A DNA stretch of 64,000 nucleotides. Origin: Algoriphagus terrigena DSM 22685. Its GTDB lineage: Bacteria; Bacteroidota; Bacteroidia; Cytophagales; Cyclobacteriaceae. Both the position numbers and the translations under genes were made by a program. The notes beneath the pieces were generated by a model. It saw only the letters and a list, made by a program, of their open reading frames with translations, had not been told where the DNA came from and did not search any database. This document shows, piece by piece, positions 9,422-18,672 of the stretch. Numbering within the stretch: position 1 is the stretch's first letter; each line of letters opens with the position of its first letter. Location of the stretch: assembly GCF_000429445.1 (NCBI RefSeq), contig NZ_AUBW01000006.1, positions 62,001 to 126,000 of the forward strand, in the 5' to 3' direction.

Positions 9422-10126
9422 ATGAAGCCCCTAGTAAAACATCTTTCAGTCCTATTTTTGACGCTGTGTGCGGGAAATCTCGCCGGGCAAAACTTCTACA
9501 AAGAGAAGGTCTCAAGGGACAACATACTGACTATTGGTGTCGGCCCGTCGTTTGCCTATCTTGACAATGGTGGCCAGTACCGTGAGCTTAGTTTTGAAAT
9601 CAAACCATCAATATCAGTTGCGCTGACCAAAAAGCTCACCCCGACCTTCGATCTCAGAACGACCGTGGGATACCAATACATCAGCAGTGGCGGAAATCCG
9701 TCCTATACCGTCAGAGACGCCTGGTATGAAGACTTTGCTTCCTTCACTGCAAAGGGTCCAGTTTATTACTTCGATTTGATTCCAAGCGTGAATCTGATCA
9801 GATTCAATAATCACATGCACCGCAGCCTTGTTAACCTTTATGGAGGTCTCGGCTTAGGTGTTTTGCATTCCAAGACTGAGCAGACCAAGTCGTTTGAGAG
9901 TGAGGAAGTGCCCACAGAACATAAGATAACGACGGGATACGTGCCGGTGCGGGCGGGGCTAAGTTTCAAGATTGGCCCTTATTCGGACATCGCTGGGGAA
10001 GGCACGATGATGTGGACTTTTACCGACAATCTGGATGGAAACGTCGGATTCAACAAGTACGGAGATCACCTTTTCCAAGCTCAGATCGTCTACAGACGCT
10101 ATTTTGTCCCCAAGGAAAAGGACTAA
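9422..10126 (+). CDS. exported outer-membrane beta-barrel-like protein, function unknown
   Basis: I start at the ATG at 9422, which opens a clean signal peptide (MKPLVKHLSVLFLTLCAGNLAG, cut near residue 22); an upstream in-frame start would add 28 residues in front of it. The mature part, about 210 residues, has alternating aromatic and polar residues in short strands (YQYISSGG, VYYFDLIPSVN, YGGLGLGVLHS, AGLSFKIGPYS) and ends in a hydrophobic strand IVYRRYFVP, as in outer-membrane barrels. No specific family is recognised. A good hairpin terminator follows the stop. Confidence 0.6.
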   Translation: MKPLVKHLSVLFLTLCAGNLAGQNFYKEKVSRDNILTIGVGPSFAYLDNGGQYRELSFEIKPSISVALTKKLTPTFDLRTTVGYQYISSGGNPSYTVRDAWYEDFASFTAKGPVYYFDLIPSVNLIRFNNHMHRSLVNLYGGLGLGVLHSKTEQTKSFESEEVPTEHKITTGYVPVRAGLSFKIGPYSDIAGEGTMMWTFTDNLDGNVGFNKYGDHLFQAQIVYRRYFVPKEKD

Positions 10127-10149
10127 CCCCAAACCAAACAAGCATCTTC

Positions 10150-10180
10150 AAGGCAGCCCCGAGGGGTTGCCTTTTCTTTT
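10150..10180 (+). terminator. rho-independent terminator after the barrel-like gene
   Basis: AAGGCAGCCC pairs with GGGTTGCCTT (one G-U) around a small loop, followed by TTCTTTT. It lies 24 bases after the stop at 10126 and separates that gene from the TIR gene. Confidence 0.75.
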
Positions 10181-10232
10181 GCCTCTTCGCCAAAAGAAGC
10201 TTACTTTTAGTAAGAAAGACTTTTCAGACAAG

Positions 10233-11939
10233 ATGGGGCAACAGCAAGTTTTTATTTCCTATGCGTGGGGTGGAGAAAGTGAGCTCGTCGCCAATGAACT
10301 GGAGGCGGCACTCTCCTCTGCATCTATCCTATTGGTTCGCGACAAGACTGACTTGGGATTTAAGGGCCTCATCCGGGAGTTTATGCAGCGGATCGGTGAG
10401 GGCAACTTGGTGATTCTGATCATCAGTGACAAGTATCTAAAGTCCAAAAACTGCATGTTCGAACTGCTGGAGGTGGCAAAAAACGGCAAATTCCACGACA
10501 GGATTTTCCCGATCGTGCTGGGAGACGCAGACATTTATGATTCGTTGGCGCTTGTTCGATACCTCAAATATTGGGATGAAAAAATCAAAGCGCTCAACGC
10601 GAGCGTCAAAGAACTCGACAACCTGGCCGACACCCGCAAAGTACAGGAAGACATCAATCTGTACACCGACATCCGGGGAGCAATCGACGATCTGGCAGGG
10701 AAGATCGGCAACATGAATACCCTCACGCTCGAGATCATGCGGGCAAAAAAATACCAGCCGCTTTTGCAAGCACTCGGCGAAAAGCTAAGCCCATCAACTC
10801 CGGCGACTCCTTCCCGAAAAGAAGGAAAAGTGCTGTACCACATCCCAGCTATGATGCGGGTCAGTGCTTGGACGAGATGCATTGTCAGGCTGGCTTGGGA
10901 AGAAATCCTGCTCGTCGAAGGGCTAAAAATACCAAAGGACCAACAGGTCATCGAGTCCATCCGGCTGGCCAATGTGATGCAAGTTTCCCTTGGAGAAGGA
11001 AGAGACGGGGACAATTTTGAGATCAAAGCCCTAAACAATGAGGAGCAGTTCATCTTCGAAGATGACTTTACCGAATGGCTTTTTGATGTCAAGCCGCTCA
11101 GCCAAGGGAATTTCACACTGATACTGAGAGTCACCCTGATTCAACTCGTCGAAGGCAGGGAGAAGAAAAAAGACATCGTACTGGAGCGCGAGGTGACTAC
11201 GGAAACTCTCGCACCAAAGGCCTTGCCCAAGTTTGAAACAGCAGAATCCGGCTTACCAACTCCTGAAACACCTTTAGAAGACAGCGTCTACCCGGAAATG
11301 GCCGGTGAACTGGACTGCGATGAAGTCGACGACAAGATTACATCTCCTCCATCTGCCCCGCAAGCTGTCCCTCGACCCGCTGTCAATCCCGCTTCGCCGA
11401 AGTCTTTTGAGAAAGCAGCTCCGATGTCCGCGCCTCCAAGTCCGAGTCCGACCCTTCGGAGAATACCGGTTTTCAAAAGACTGATGCCGTACGCAGCATC
11501 ACTGATTGGGATACTTTTCGTGGGTTATGTAGGCTATTTAGCCCTCGTCCCCGAGAATGGGGCAGAACGTAAATACACCAGTGCGGCTCCTGATAGTGCT
11601 ACGGACGAATCTGGCTCAACGGCTTTGCCATTCGAAGAGGAGAAAATGATGGTCTCCTTCAGCCTGAATGCCACAGATCCAACGGGGGCCAATGTCAGCG
11701 AAGTGTATATCTTTCCCGTAGAAGCGATCAGCATGGACTCACTGAGTCAGATGGATATCGAGGGATTTGGGATAAAGCTCATTCCAGCATCCGATACCCT
11801 GAGACTGGAAGCGACGGTGATCCGGGATCTTTCTTTTCAGCAGATCAATGACACGATGAAAGCGATCACGAAGAAACCTGTCAGAGTAGGCAATCGGATG
11901 ATCGAGCGCAAAAATTTAAAAGTCAATCCGGACAACTAG
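10233..11939 (+). CDS. TIR-domain protein with single transmembrane segment and unknown central domain
   Basis: 568 residues from the ATG at 10233 (MGQQQVFISYAWGG); longer in-frame starts lie before the upstream terminator and are rejected. Residues 1-140 form a TIR domain: VFISYAW at the first strand, RDKTDL at 36-41, ILIISDKYLKS at 61-71 and Glu77 in CMFELLE, placed like the catalytic glutamate of NAD-cleaving TIRs. A central beta-rich domain (about 205-325) is not recognised. A Pro/Ser-rich linker then leads to one membrane helix (about 430-450) and a C-terminal region of about 115 residues rich in acidic residues. TIR enzymes act in bacterial immunity or signalling; no partner effector is adjacent. 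Topology and activity are inferred. Confidence 0.75.
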   Translation: MGQQQVFISYAWGGESELVANELEAALSSASILLVRDKTDLGFKGLIREFMQRIGEGNLVILIISDKYLKSKNCMFELLEVAKNGKFHDRIFPIVLGDADIYDSLALVRYLKYWDEKIKALNASVKELDNLADTRKVQEDINLYTDIRGAIDDLAGKIGNMNTLTLEIMRAKKYQPLLQALGEKLSPSTPATPSRKEGKVLYHIPAMMRVSAWTRCIVRLAWEEILLVEGLKIPKDQQVIESIRLANVMQVSLGEGRDGDNFEIKALNNEEQFIFEDDFTEWLFDVKPLSQGNFTLILRVTLIQLVEGREKKKDIVLEREVTTETLAPKALPKFETAESGLPTPETPLEDSVYPEMAGELDCDEVDDKITSPPSAPQAVPRPAVNPASPKSFEKAAPMSAPPSPSPTLRRIPVFKRLMPYAASLIGILFVGYVGYLALVPENGAERKYTSAAPDSATDESGSTALPFEEEKMMVSFSLNATDPTGANVSEVYIFPVEAISMDSLSQMDIEGFGIKLIPASDTLRLEATVIRDLSFQQINDTMKAITKKPVRVGNRMIERKNLKVNPDN

Positions 11940-11966
11940 TCCGGGACGCAACCTACCGGCAATGGA

Positions 11967-12482
11967 TCAACTGGAGGCAGATCCTTCGAGGACTTGGAGA
12001 TACTTTCGGGGGATATTCACCAGCATATTTTGGTAAATCCCCGGAATACGGATCAGGAAGTAATCTTTGTTTCCTTTTTCGATGACTTCTCCGGTCATGT
12101 CCTGGAGCGGACCTCCCATGACCTTCACTTTTTCTCCTGGCTCGATCACACTGCCGTCCGTTTCGACTGCGACCCCGGTAGTGAGGATACGCTGGATGAT
12201 GGCTATCTCTTCCTCTCTGACCGTGGCATGCTGCCCGGAGAAGTGGACAAACTTAACTGCACCCGGCACTTGCAGGCATTCCCACAGCTGATTTCTGTTG
12301 GTCTTCACGAAGACATATCCGTTGAACAGCGCCCTTTGCACTTTCTTCTTGCGATCTGACCATTGCCTGAGCTCCTCGATCATCGGCAAATACACTTCCC
12401 AGCCTCTTTCGCGTAGTCTATCAGCCACTTTCTTTTCAGATCGTGATGTGGTGTACATGACAAACCATTTCAATTCCTCCAT
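11967..12482 (-). CDS. UpxY-like NusG-paralogue transcription antiterminator
   Basis: 171 residues from the ATG at 12482 (MEELKWFVMYTT); an upstream in-frame ATG at 12521 precedes the likely promoter box and is disfavoured. The N-terminal NGN domain (about 1-100) shows WFVMYTTSRSEKKVADRL and NGYVFVKTNRNQLWE, and the C-terminal KOW domain has GGPLQDMTGEVI. This is the RfaH/UpxY type of specialised NusG, which loads on RNA polymerase to read through long operons, in Bacteroides usually the capsule operon it precedes. Here no polysaccharide genes follow: the downstream neighbour is the convergent TIR gene. Confidence 0.85.
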   Translation of the reverse strand: MEELKWFVMYTTSRSEKKVADRLRERGWEVYLPMIEELRQWSDRKKKVQRALFNGYVFVKTNRNQLWECLQVPGAVKFVHFSGQHATVREEEIAIIQRILTTGVAVETDGSVIEPGEKVKVMGGPLQDMTGEVIEKGNKDYFLIRIPGIYQNMLVNIPRKYLQVLEGSASS

Positions 12483-12503
12483 CTCTGCATGTTTTTGGGA
12501 GGG

Positions 12504-12511
12504 CAAAAATA
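12504..12511 (-). promoter_or_regulatory. TATTTTTG -7 promoter element for the UpxY-like gene
   Basis: The plus-strand CAAAAATA reads TATTTTTG on the minus strand, an exact TAnnTTTG match. A TTTG lies about 18 bases further upstream as a possible -33 element. The box is 21 bases before the ATG at 12482, which supports that start rather than 12521. Confidence 0.55.
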
Positions 12512-12545
12512 CAAAATCCATGCTGCAAAGTCAGCCGAAATCAAT

Positions 12546-12578
12546 AAAAAACCCCCGGAACAATGTCCCGGGGGTTTT
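12546..12578 (-). terminator. rho-independent terminator of the tetR-efflux operon
   Basis: AAAACCCCCGG and CCGGGGGTTTT form an 11-bp GC-rich stem around a short loop. Read on the minus strand it is followed by TTTTTTATT and lies about 30 bases after the RND stop codon, so it ends that operon. Confidence 0.85.
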
Positions 12579-12607
12579 GTCAAAAAAAACCACCAACCTT
12601 AAATCAA

Positions 12608-15600
12608 TCATGCTTTGATCTTGCGAAGTCTCATGACGAGTCTATCTGACAAGTAGTACATGACTGGTACGATCAGTAACGTAATGACTGTGGCAAAGGT
12701 TAGCCCAAATATTACTGTCCAGGCCATCGGACCCCAAAATGCTGCGTTGTCTCCTCCCACATAAAACTGCGGATCAAAGTCGCTCAGCAAGGTGGCAAAA
12801 TTGATATTCATCCCGATCGCCAGCGGGATCAGTCCCAGTACGGTCGTGATCGCCGTCAGCAACACCGGACGGAGACGGGTCTTCCCTGCTTCCACGATAC
12901 TGCCAAGCAAATCCTCCAAGCTGAGATACTCGCCTTTCTTGATTCCTTTTTCTTCTCTCTTTCGGGCCCGGACCAGATCGGTATAATCGATCAATACGAT
13001 GGCATTGTTCACGACGACCCCGGCCAGGGAAATAATCCCGATACCGGTCATGATGACCACAAAATCCATATTAAAAATCACCAACCCGAGAAACACGCCA
13101 ATAGTACTCAGCAACACAGAAGTCATGATGATGAATGGACTGATGACGGAATTGAACTGAGCGACGATGATCAGGAAGATCAGGGACACCGCAATCATCA
13201 GCGCATTGACCAGGAAAGCCATGGACTTGGCCTGCTCTTCCTGTGCTCCGGTATACTTGACCGTAATGCCATCTGGAATCGCATAGTTATCCATCAAGGA
13301 ATGGATTTGTGCATTAATCTCTGTAGCGTTATATCCGGCCAAGACATTGGAAAACATGGTAATCGCCTTCTCGAGATCCTTTCTCTTCACCGAACCGTAG
13401 GTCGATCCATACTCAATATCGGCTACGGCAGATATCGGCACCTCGCGCTTGTCGCCAAACTTATCCCGGAAGCCGATCTTCTTATTCACCAAAGTGCTGA
13501 TGTCGTAGCGGTAGTCCTCTGATAGCCGCAGCTGGATCGGATAATCATCCTCGCCCTCTTTGTATTTGGAAACTTCCAAGCCAAAGAGCGATGTCCGCAA
13601 CTCCGTCGCTATGCTTGAGGTCGAAAGCCCAAACCTTCTGGCCTTCTCCCGGTCAATATCCACCACTACCTCGGGACTGCCCAAAGAAAGGTCGGTCTTG
13701 AGTTCCTCCACACCCGGGATATTATGGGATTCCAGGTATTCCTTGGTTTCGTTGACAAAAGCGATCAATTGCTCATAGTCCTCTCCTACAAACTCGATGT
13801 TGACTTCCTTACCGACCGGAGGCCCGTTGCGCTGCTTGTCCACGGTGACCAAGACACCAGGATACGTGCCTGCCAGTTCGCGGATCACTTCCATCGCCTC
13901 GTTGGTATCAATACCTTGTCGCTCAATGTAGTCCACAAAGCCGATGGTGATCTTGGCTTTGTTTGGAGTGGCCTGGTTGCTCGGACCTTCCATCGGGTCG
14001 CCGGTTCCTTCGCCGACTTGGGTAATCACCGATTCCAGAATCCCTTCGTATGGCTTCAGTGCTTCCATCATTTCGTCTTCCATCTTGTCCACGAATTCGT
14101 TGGTGGCGTTGATGTCAGTGCCGATGGGAAACTCGACAAACACGTTGACCAACTGCGGCTGATTGTCTGGAAAAAAGAGGACTTTCGGTGCACTGATACC
14201 CAGCAACACCAACGAGAAGATCAACAGTCCAAACATTCCCCCAAAGAAGAAATAAGGCCTCTTGCCATGCAAAGCGTATTGCAGCGAGGATTCGTACCAA
14301 TTTTCCAACTTCACCAAAAAGACCTCCTGAAACCAATGGATAGCATTTCTCAGGAAGAAAACATTGAATAGGGTAAGAACAGAGGCAACCAAAGAAAGTG
14401 TCCCCATAGACGTCCAACCGATCAGGTAGAAGATTGTCGCCAAGACCAAGAAAACCCCAGCTGTGATGATAGACTTTTGCTTGGGCCTGTTTTTTCCTCC
14501 CGAATCCAGCTTCATAAACATGGCCGTCATCACCGGATTGATCACCAAAGCAACCAACAGGGAAGAAGAAAGAACAATGATCAATGTGATGGGAAGGTAT
14601 TTCATAAACTCACCAACCAGATCGTCCCAGAATGCCAGAGGCAGAAATGCCGCTAGGGTGGTGAGTGTAGAAGTAATAATCGGCCAAGCCACCTCTCCCA
14701 CTCCCTCTTTCGCTGCCTGAATGCTGGATTTTCCTTCCTGCATCATTCGATAGATATTCTCCACGACCACAATCCCATTGTCCACCAGCATCCCCAATGC
14801 CAGGATCAGGGAAAAAAGCACCATCAGGTTGAGCGTGATTCCGAACGCATTCAGGATGAGGAAGGAAATAAACATGGAAAGCGGGATCGCCGATCCCACA
14901 AAGAGCGCATTGCGGAAACCCATAAAGAACATCAATACCAAGACCACCAGGATAATTCCGAAGATGATGGAGTTTTCCAAGTCACTGACCTGAATCCTGG
15001 TCTGCTTGCTTTGATCGTTGGTAATGGTGATCTCAAGATCTTGCGGAAAGCGGTTCGCCTTGGTGGTCTCGATGATCACTTTGATCTTGTCGGCTGCGTC
15101 CAGCAGGTTTTCCCCGCTCCGCTTGGTCACGTTGATGGTGACTACAGGCAGGTTTTTGCTTCGGGCATAAGAGGTCCGATCCTTGAAGGTATCCTTCACC
15201 TCAGCGACATCTTTGAGGTAGACAATCTTTTGCTGGTCGGTTTTCACGATGATATCCAGCAGCTCCTGCGGGTTGGTGAATTCACCGTCTACGCGAAGGG
15301 TTCGCTCGAAGTCCCCACTTTTGATGTTACCACCGGACATCGTCAGGTTTTCCGCCATGATCGCCTCGGAGATATCACCAAAGCTCACCCCCACTGCCTC
15401 CATCTGATATGGGTCTGCGTTGATCTGAATCTCACGCTCCACGGTGCCAGCCAGGTCTGCCTTGGAGATCTCGGGCAGCTTCTCGATCGCGTCTTCCAGG
15501 TGTTCGCCAAACTTCTTCAGCTCCTGCTCCGAGTACGGCCCGGAGATGTTCACGTTCATGATCGGGAAATCGGAGGTGTTCACCTCCAAGACATTTGGCT

Positions 15601-16012
15601 CCTGGTCAAGATCGGTGGGAAGCTCGCTCTTGGACTTGTCCACGGCATCTTTCACGTCTTGAATCGCCTTGGAAAGCTCCACTCCCGGAGTAAATTCAAT
15701 CACGATCGACGAAAAATCCTGCACCGAAGTAGATCTGATGTCCTTGATATTGCTGATCGACTTCAGTTCCTTTTCGATCGGACGGGTGATCAGGTTTTCC
15801 ATATCCACGGGCGAGTTGCCCGGGTAGGCTGTACCGACATAGACGGTCGGGATTACGATCTCGGGAAAGCTCTCCTTGGGCATCGTCCGGTAGGCACTCA
15901 GTCCCAGCACGGTGATGATCAGGGTCAATATCACGATCGAGGTCGAATTGTCCACGCTAAAGCTGGACATTCCAAACTCCCGGATTAATGAAGATTTAGA
16001 AGTATCACTCAT
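12608..16012 (-). CDS. RND efflux transporter permease (AcrB/HAE-like)
   Basis: 1134 residues, slightly longer than the roughly 1040 of E. coli AcrB. An N-terminal helix (about 18-38) is followed by the large periplasmic loop, a membrane block including GMLVDNGIVVVENIYR (near 400, the charged proton-relay helix of RND pumps), a second periplasmic loop and a second membrane block ending near the C-terminus. It forms the inner-membrane trimer that exports hydrophobic compounds using the proton gradient. It starts 2 bases after the adaptor gene and is the last gene of the operon. An insertion of two extra hydrophobic stretches lies around residues 505-555. Substrates are unknown. Confidence 0.93.
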   Translation of the reverse strand: MSDTSKSSLIREFGMSSFSVDNSTSIVILTLIITVLGLSAYRTMPKESFPEIVIPTVYVGTAYPGNSPVDMENLITRPIEKELKSISNIKDIRSTSVQDFSSIVIEFTPGVELSKAIQDVKDAVDKSKSELPTDLDQEPNVLEVNTSDFPIMNVNISGPYSEQELKKFGEHLEDAIEKLPEISKADLAGTVEREIQINADPYQMEAVGVSFGDISEAIMAENLTMSGGNIKSGDFERTLRVDGEFTNPQELLDIIVKTDQQKIVYLKDVAEVKDTFKDRTSYARSKNLPVVTINVTKRSGENLLDAADKIKVIIETTKANRFPQDLEITITNDQSKQTRIQVSDLENSIIFGIILVVLVLMFFMGFRNALFVGSAIPLSMFISFLILNAFGITLNLMVLFSLILALGMLVDNGIVVVENIYRMMQEGKSSIQAAKEGVGEVAWPIITSTLTTLAAFLPLAFWDDLVGEFMKYLPITLIIVLSSSLLVALVINPVMTAMFMKLDSGGKNRPKQKSIITAGVFLVLATIFYLIGWTSMGTLSLVASVLTLFNVFFLRNAIHWFQEVFLVKLENWYESSLQYALHGKRPYFFFGGMFGLLIFSLVLLGISAPKVLFFPDNQPQLVNVFVEFPIGTDINATNEFVDKMEDEMMEALKPYEGILESVITQVGEGTGDPMEGPSNQATPNKAKITIGFVDYIERQGIDTNEAMEVIRELAGTYPGVLVTVDKQRNGPPVGKEVNIEFVGEDYEQLIAFVNETKEYLESHNIPGVEELKTDLSLGSPEVVVDIDREKARRFGLSTSSIATELRTSLFGLEVSKYKEGEDDYPIQLRLSEDYRYDISTLVNKKIGFRDKFGDKREVPISAVADIEYGSTYGSVKRKDLEKAITMFSNVLAGYNATEINAQIHSLMDNYAIPDGITVKYTGAQEEQAKSMAFLVNALMIAVSLIFLIIVAQFNSVISPFIIMTSVLLSTIGVFLGLVIFNMDFVVIMTGIGIISLAGVVVNNAIVLIDYTDLVRARKREEKGIKKGEYLSLEDLLGSIVEAGKTRLRPVLLTAITTVLGLIPLAIGMNINFATLLSDFDPQFYVGGDNAAFWGPMAWTVIFGLTFATVITLLIVPVMYYLSDRLVMRLRKIKA

Positions 16013-16014
16013 AA

Positions 16015-17148
16015 TTAAAGTTGCGCAACAGTTACACTGAAATTGTCCCCTACTTCACGGAAGCCCTTGTCGATGATTGTTTCGGTGCCCGTCAGGCCTT
16101 CCTTGATCTCGGTCTCATTCTCGTAAGTCAAGCCCCGCGTCACGTATTTCTTCTTCGCAGTGCCATTTTCCACGGTGAACACATAGTCGCCTTTGGAGTC
16201 CGCCAAGATCAAATGCGCGGGCACCATCACACTTTCCTTGTTTTGATAGTCATTGATCTTAAGGATCGAAATCATGTTGGGCTTCAATTCCGAATTGTTG
16301 GGTACGAAGACTTCCACTTTGAAAGTTCTGTTGTTGGGATTGATGATGCCGCCGACAGAACTAACTCTGGTTTTAATAGACTTACCGATGGACGGAAACT
16401 CCACCTCTACCGAATCGCCCTTGCTCAACACACCCAAAAAGCTTTCAGACACGTCTGCCTGGATGTACAGATCACTGCCTCCGACAAACTGAAACATCGG
16501 CACCCCTGGCTGGACCAGTTCGCCGATCCGGATGTCGACTGTCTCGACCGTGCCGCTAAACGGCGCCTTTACCAGCGCTTTGTCGAGCTGAGTTTTCATG
16601 GAAGCCAGATTTTTTTCAAGGCCTTCCATCCGGTTCTTCGCTTCCAGGTACTGTATTTCAGTTCCTATTTTCTGATTCCAGAGTCTTTCTTGCTTTTCAA
16701 AAATGGTGGTGGCAAGCGCAAGGTTGCTCTCCATCTCTTCGATGTTTCGCTCAATCGACTCTGCGTCAATCCGCGCCAGCAGACCGCCTTTCTCCACGCG
16801 CATTCCCTCGATCACCGGCACTTCCAGTACCCGACCGGCCGTCTCAGAGCTGATGCTGACATTCTTCTTGGAAAGTACCGAGCCGGTCAGTTCCACAAAG
16901 TGCGTAAACTCTCCTTTCTTGGCGGCAACGGTGGTAATCAGGATGGACTTTTTGGTAGACTTGGCAAACTCCGGGTCCAAAGCCGCAATCTCCGTTTCAA
17001 GCGTTTTGATTTCAGTATTCAGCGTGCTTGCCTCATTTTTCAATTCGGTCAGCCTTGTTTTCATGGCGTCAACGCCCTCTTCCTTTGCACAGGAAATCAC
17101 CAGTGTGGCCAGGAATACAAGTGGTAAAAGTTTAAGTATAGGTTTCAT
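16015..17148 (-). CDS. RND efflux periplasmic adaptor (membrane fusion protein), lipoprotein
   Basis: 377 residues. A signal peptide ends in a lipobox (LVISC, cysteine at about residue 20), so the protein is lipid-anchored. A predicted coiled coil follows at once (about 25-60), then the biotinyl-lipoyl half-motifs (GRVLEVPVIEGMRVEKGGLLARID and APFSGTVETVDIRIGELVQPG types), a helical hairpin between them and beta-barrel and membrane-proximal domains. It bridges the RND pump and the TolC-like channel. It is 39 bases downstream of the TolC gene and 2 bases upstream of the pump gene. Confidence 0.92.
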   Translation of the reverse strand: MKPILKLLPLVFLATLVISCAKEEGVDAMKTRLTELKNEASTLNTEIKTLETEIAALDPEFAKSTKKSILITTVAAKKGEFTHFVELTGSVLSKKNVSISSETAGRVLEVPVIEGMRVEKGGLLARIDAESIERNIEEMESNLALATTIFEKQERLWNQKIGTEIQYLEAKNRMEGLEKNLASMKTQLDKALVKAPFSGTVETVDIRIGELVQPGVPMFQFVGGSDLYIQADVSESFLGVLSKGDSVEVEFPSIGKSIKTRVSSVGGIINPNNRTFKVEVFVPNNSELKPNMISILKINDYQNKESVMVPAHLILADSKGDYVFTVENGTAKKKYVTRGLTYENETEIKEGLTGTETIIDKGFREVGDNFSVTVAQL

Positions 17149-17187
17149 ATGGAGAACGTATTTATTGAATAAGGGAAAAGAGTCGGA

Positions 17188-18546
17188 TTAGTCGTTCAAA
17201 TCAGCCTTCAGCAGGCCAAGGGCTTTTTCGAGATTTACTTTGGATATCAGTCCGTCGTAGAGCGCCGCGAGATAGTTGATCTCAGCTTCAGTCAGTGCTC
17301 CGTCTGCATCGATTACCTCTAGGTTAGAGCCGATGCCTTCCTGATACTTGATCTTTGCGATATCAAAAACTTCCTGGGCGAGTTCCAGATTTTCCCGCTG
17401 CACATCCAGGATATTCAGATCATTTTTCAGCGAAGCTTTGGCTGAGAAAATCTCGTTTTTGAAGCTGTCATTCAGATAAAACCGCTGGTTTTCCAATTGA
17501 CTGATCGTGTATCGGTTCTTCTGGATTCTGGCGCTTTTGGCGAGTCCATCAAAGATCGGAATCTGCATACTCACGCCCAGCAGGGAGCTCGAAAACCAGT
17601 TCACCTTGTCAAAAACGGTGTTCAGTTCATTGCCCGCGCCGCTTCTTCGGATGTTACCGTTGAAGTCGATCGTCGGCATGTACTGCGAGGTGTTGTATTT
17701 GAGGTCGTAATGCTCCAGTTCGATCTGAGTGTTCAATTGATCGAGTTCGATCCTGTTTTCGCCTTCTTCCGCCAGTAGCTGAATCAGAGACTCACGAGGA
17801 TTGAGATCTTGCAGGGTTTCGGTGATTACAATGTCTATCGTCAGCGGCATGCCCATCTGGATCTTGAGCAGTTCCTTGCTGATTTCCCAAGCGGTACGGC
17901 TGCGCTCTACCTGGGAGTAAGTGTTGTTTCGCTGCACCTGGATTCTGGAAACTTCGATTTTCTCAGCAAATCCGGCCTCGTTCAGCGCTTTGGTTTCCTT
18001 CAATAGCGAATCGATTCTGGACAAATTGGATTCCGCCAGGCGAATTCGCTCCTGATTGACCAAGACTCCGAAATAGGCTTTTTTGACGTTTTCGACGACA
18101 TCGTTTTCAGCTTTGACCAAGTCAAAATCCGTCAGTTGGGTTAGCGTCTTAGCGGCACGCAGTCCGATAAAAAACGATCCGTCAAAGATCATCTGAGATA
18201 CCGTCACTCCCAAGCCAGAAGAATAACTCACTCCAAATCTCGCAGGAATCACATCACCTGGAACTGAAGGATCACCAAACGGTGGTTCGTTGGGAAGGAA
18301 CACCACCGGGATTTTGGGATTGTAATCGAGGTTGAACGATCCGTCGATCTGCGGCAGGCCCAGTGCGGTAGTTTCCTTGACGGTCGCCTTGGAAATCAGC
18401 GTTTCCAATCTGGCGTTTTTGGTGACGTAGTTATTCTCAATCGCATACAGGATGGACTCATTCAGCGTCAGCTGTGCGACCTCCTGAGCCTGCATCGCCG
18501 AACACGCGACGAAAAGTATCAAAAGGGTAAAAAAGCTCTTTTTCAT
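17188..18546 (-). CDS. TolC-family outer membrane efflux protein
   Basis: 452 residues, usual length. A signal peptide (MKKSFFTLLILFVACSAMQA) precedes two homologous halves of long amphipathic helices, with LTLNESILYAIENNY at the start of the first repeat and a GIGSNLEVIDADGALTEAEINYLAALYD segment typical of the second. Three copies would form the outer-membrane exit duct for the RND pump encoded downstream. The 126-base gap to tetR has a CCCGA/TCGGG hairpin and could hold a secondary promoter or an attenuator. Confidence 0.92.
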   Translation of the reverse strand: MKKSFFTLLILFVACSAMQAQEVAQLTLNESILYAIENNYVTKNARLETLISKATVKETTALGLPQIDGSFNLDYNPKIPVVFLPNEPPFGDPSVPGDVIPARFGVSYSSGLGVTVSQMIFDGSFFIGLRAAKTLTQLTDFDLVKAENDVVENVKKAYFGVLVNQERIRLAESNLSRIDSLLKETKALNEAGFAEKIEVSRIQVQRNNTYSQVERSRTAWEISKELLKIQMGMPLTIDIVITETLQDLNPRESLIQLLAEEGENRIELDQLNTQIELEHYDLKYNTSQYMPTIDFNGNIRRSGAGNELNTVFDKVNWFSSSLLGVSMQIPIFDGLAKSARIQKNRYTISQLENQRFYLNDSFKNEIFSAKASLKNDLNILDVQRENLELAQEVFDIAKIKYQEGIGSNLEVIDADGALTEAEINYLAALYDGLISKVNLEKALGLLKADLND

Positions 18547-18672
18547 GTGTTGATAGGTTTTTAATAGTCAAAATAGCCTGCCCCGATTTTTCTTCGGGAG
18601 AATCTCGCATTAGTCACAGTCATCCGCCGTGTGATGTTGTCATCCTGCTCGATTTCATAATTGGATTAGTTT

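Noticed and set aside
10035..10232. longer start for the TIR protein
   Set aside because: It would overlap the preceding gene and read through its terminator; the ATG at 10233 starts exactly at the TIR first strand.
11940..12600. capsule locus headed by the UpxY-like gene
   Set aside because: No glycosyltransferase, flippase or polymerase gene lies on either side; neighbours are a TIR gene and an efflux operon.
15011..15988. 325-codon open frame on the plus strand
   Set aside because: It is the antisense shadow of the RND pump gene, with His/Arg/Leu-rich low-complexity translation and no family features.
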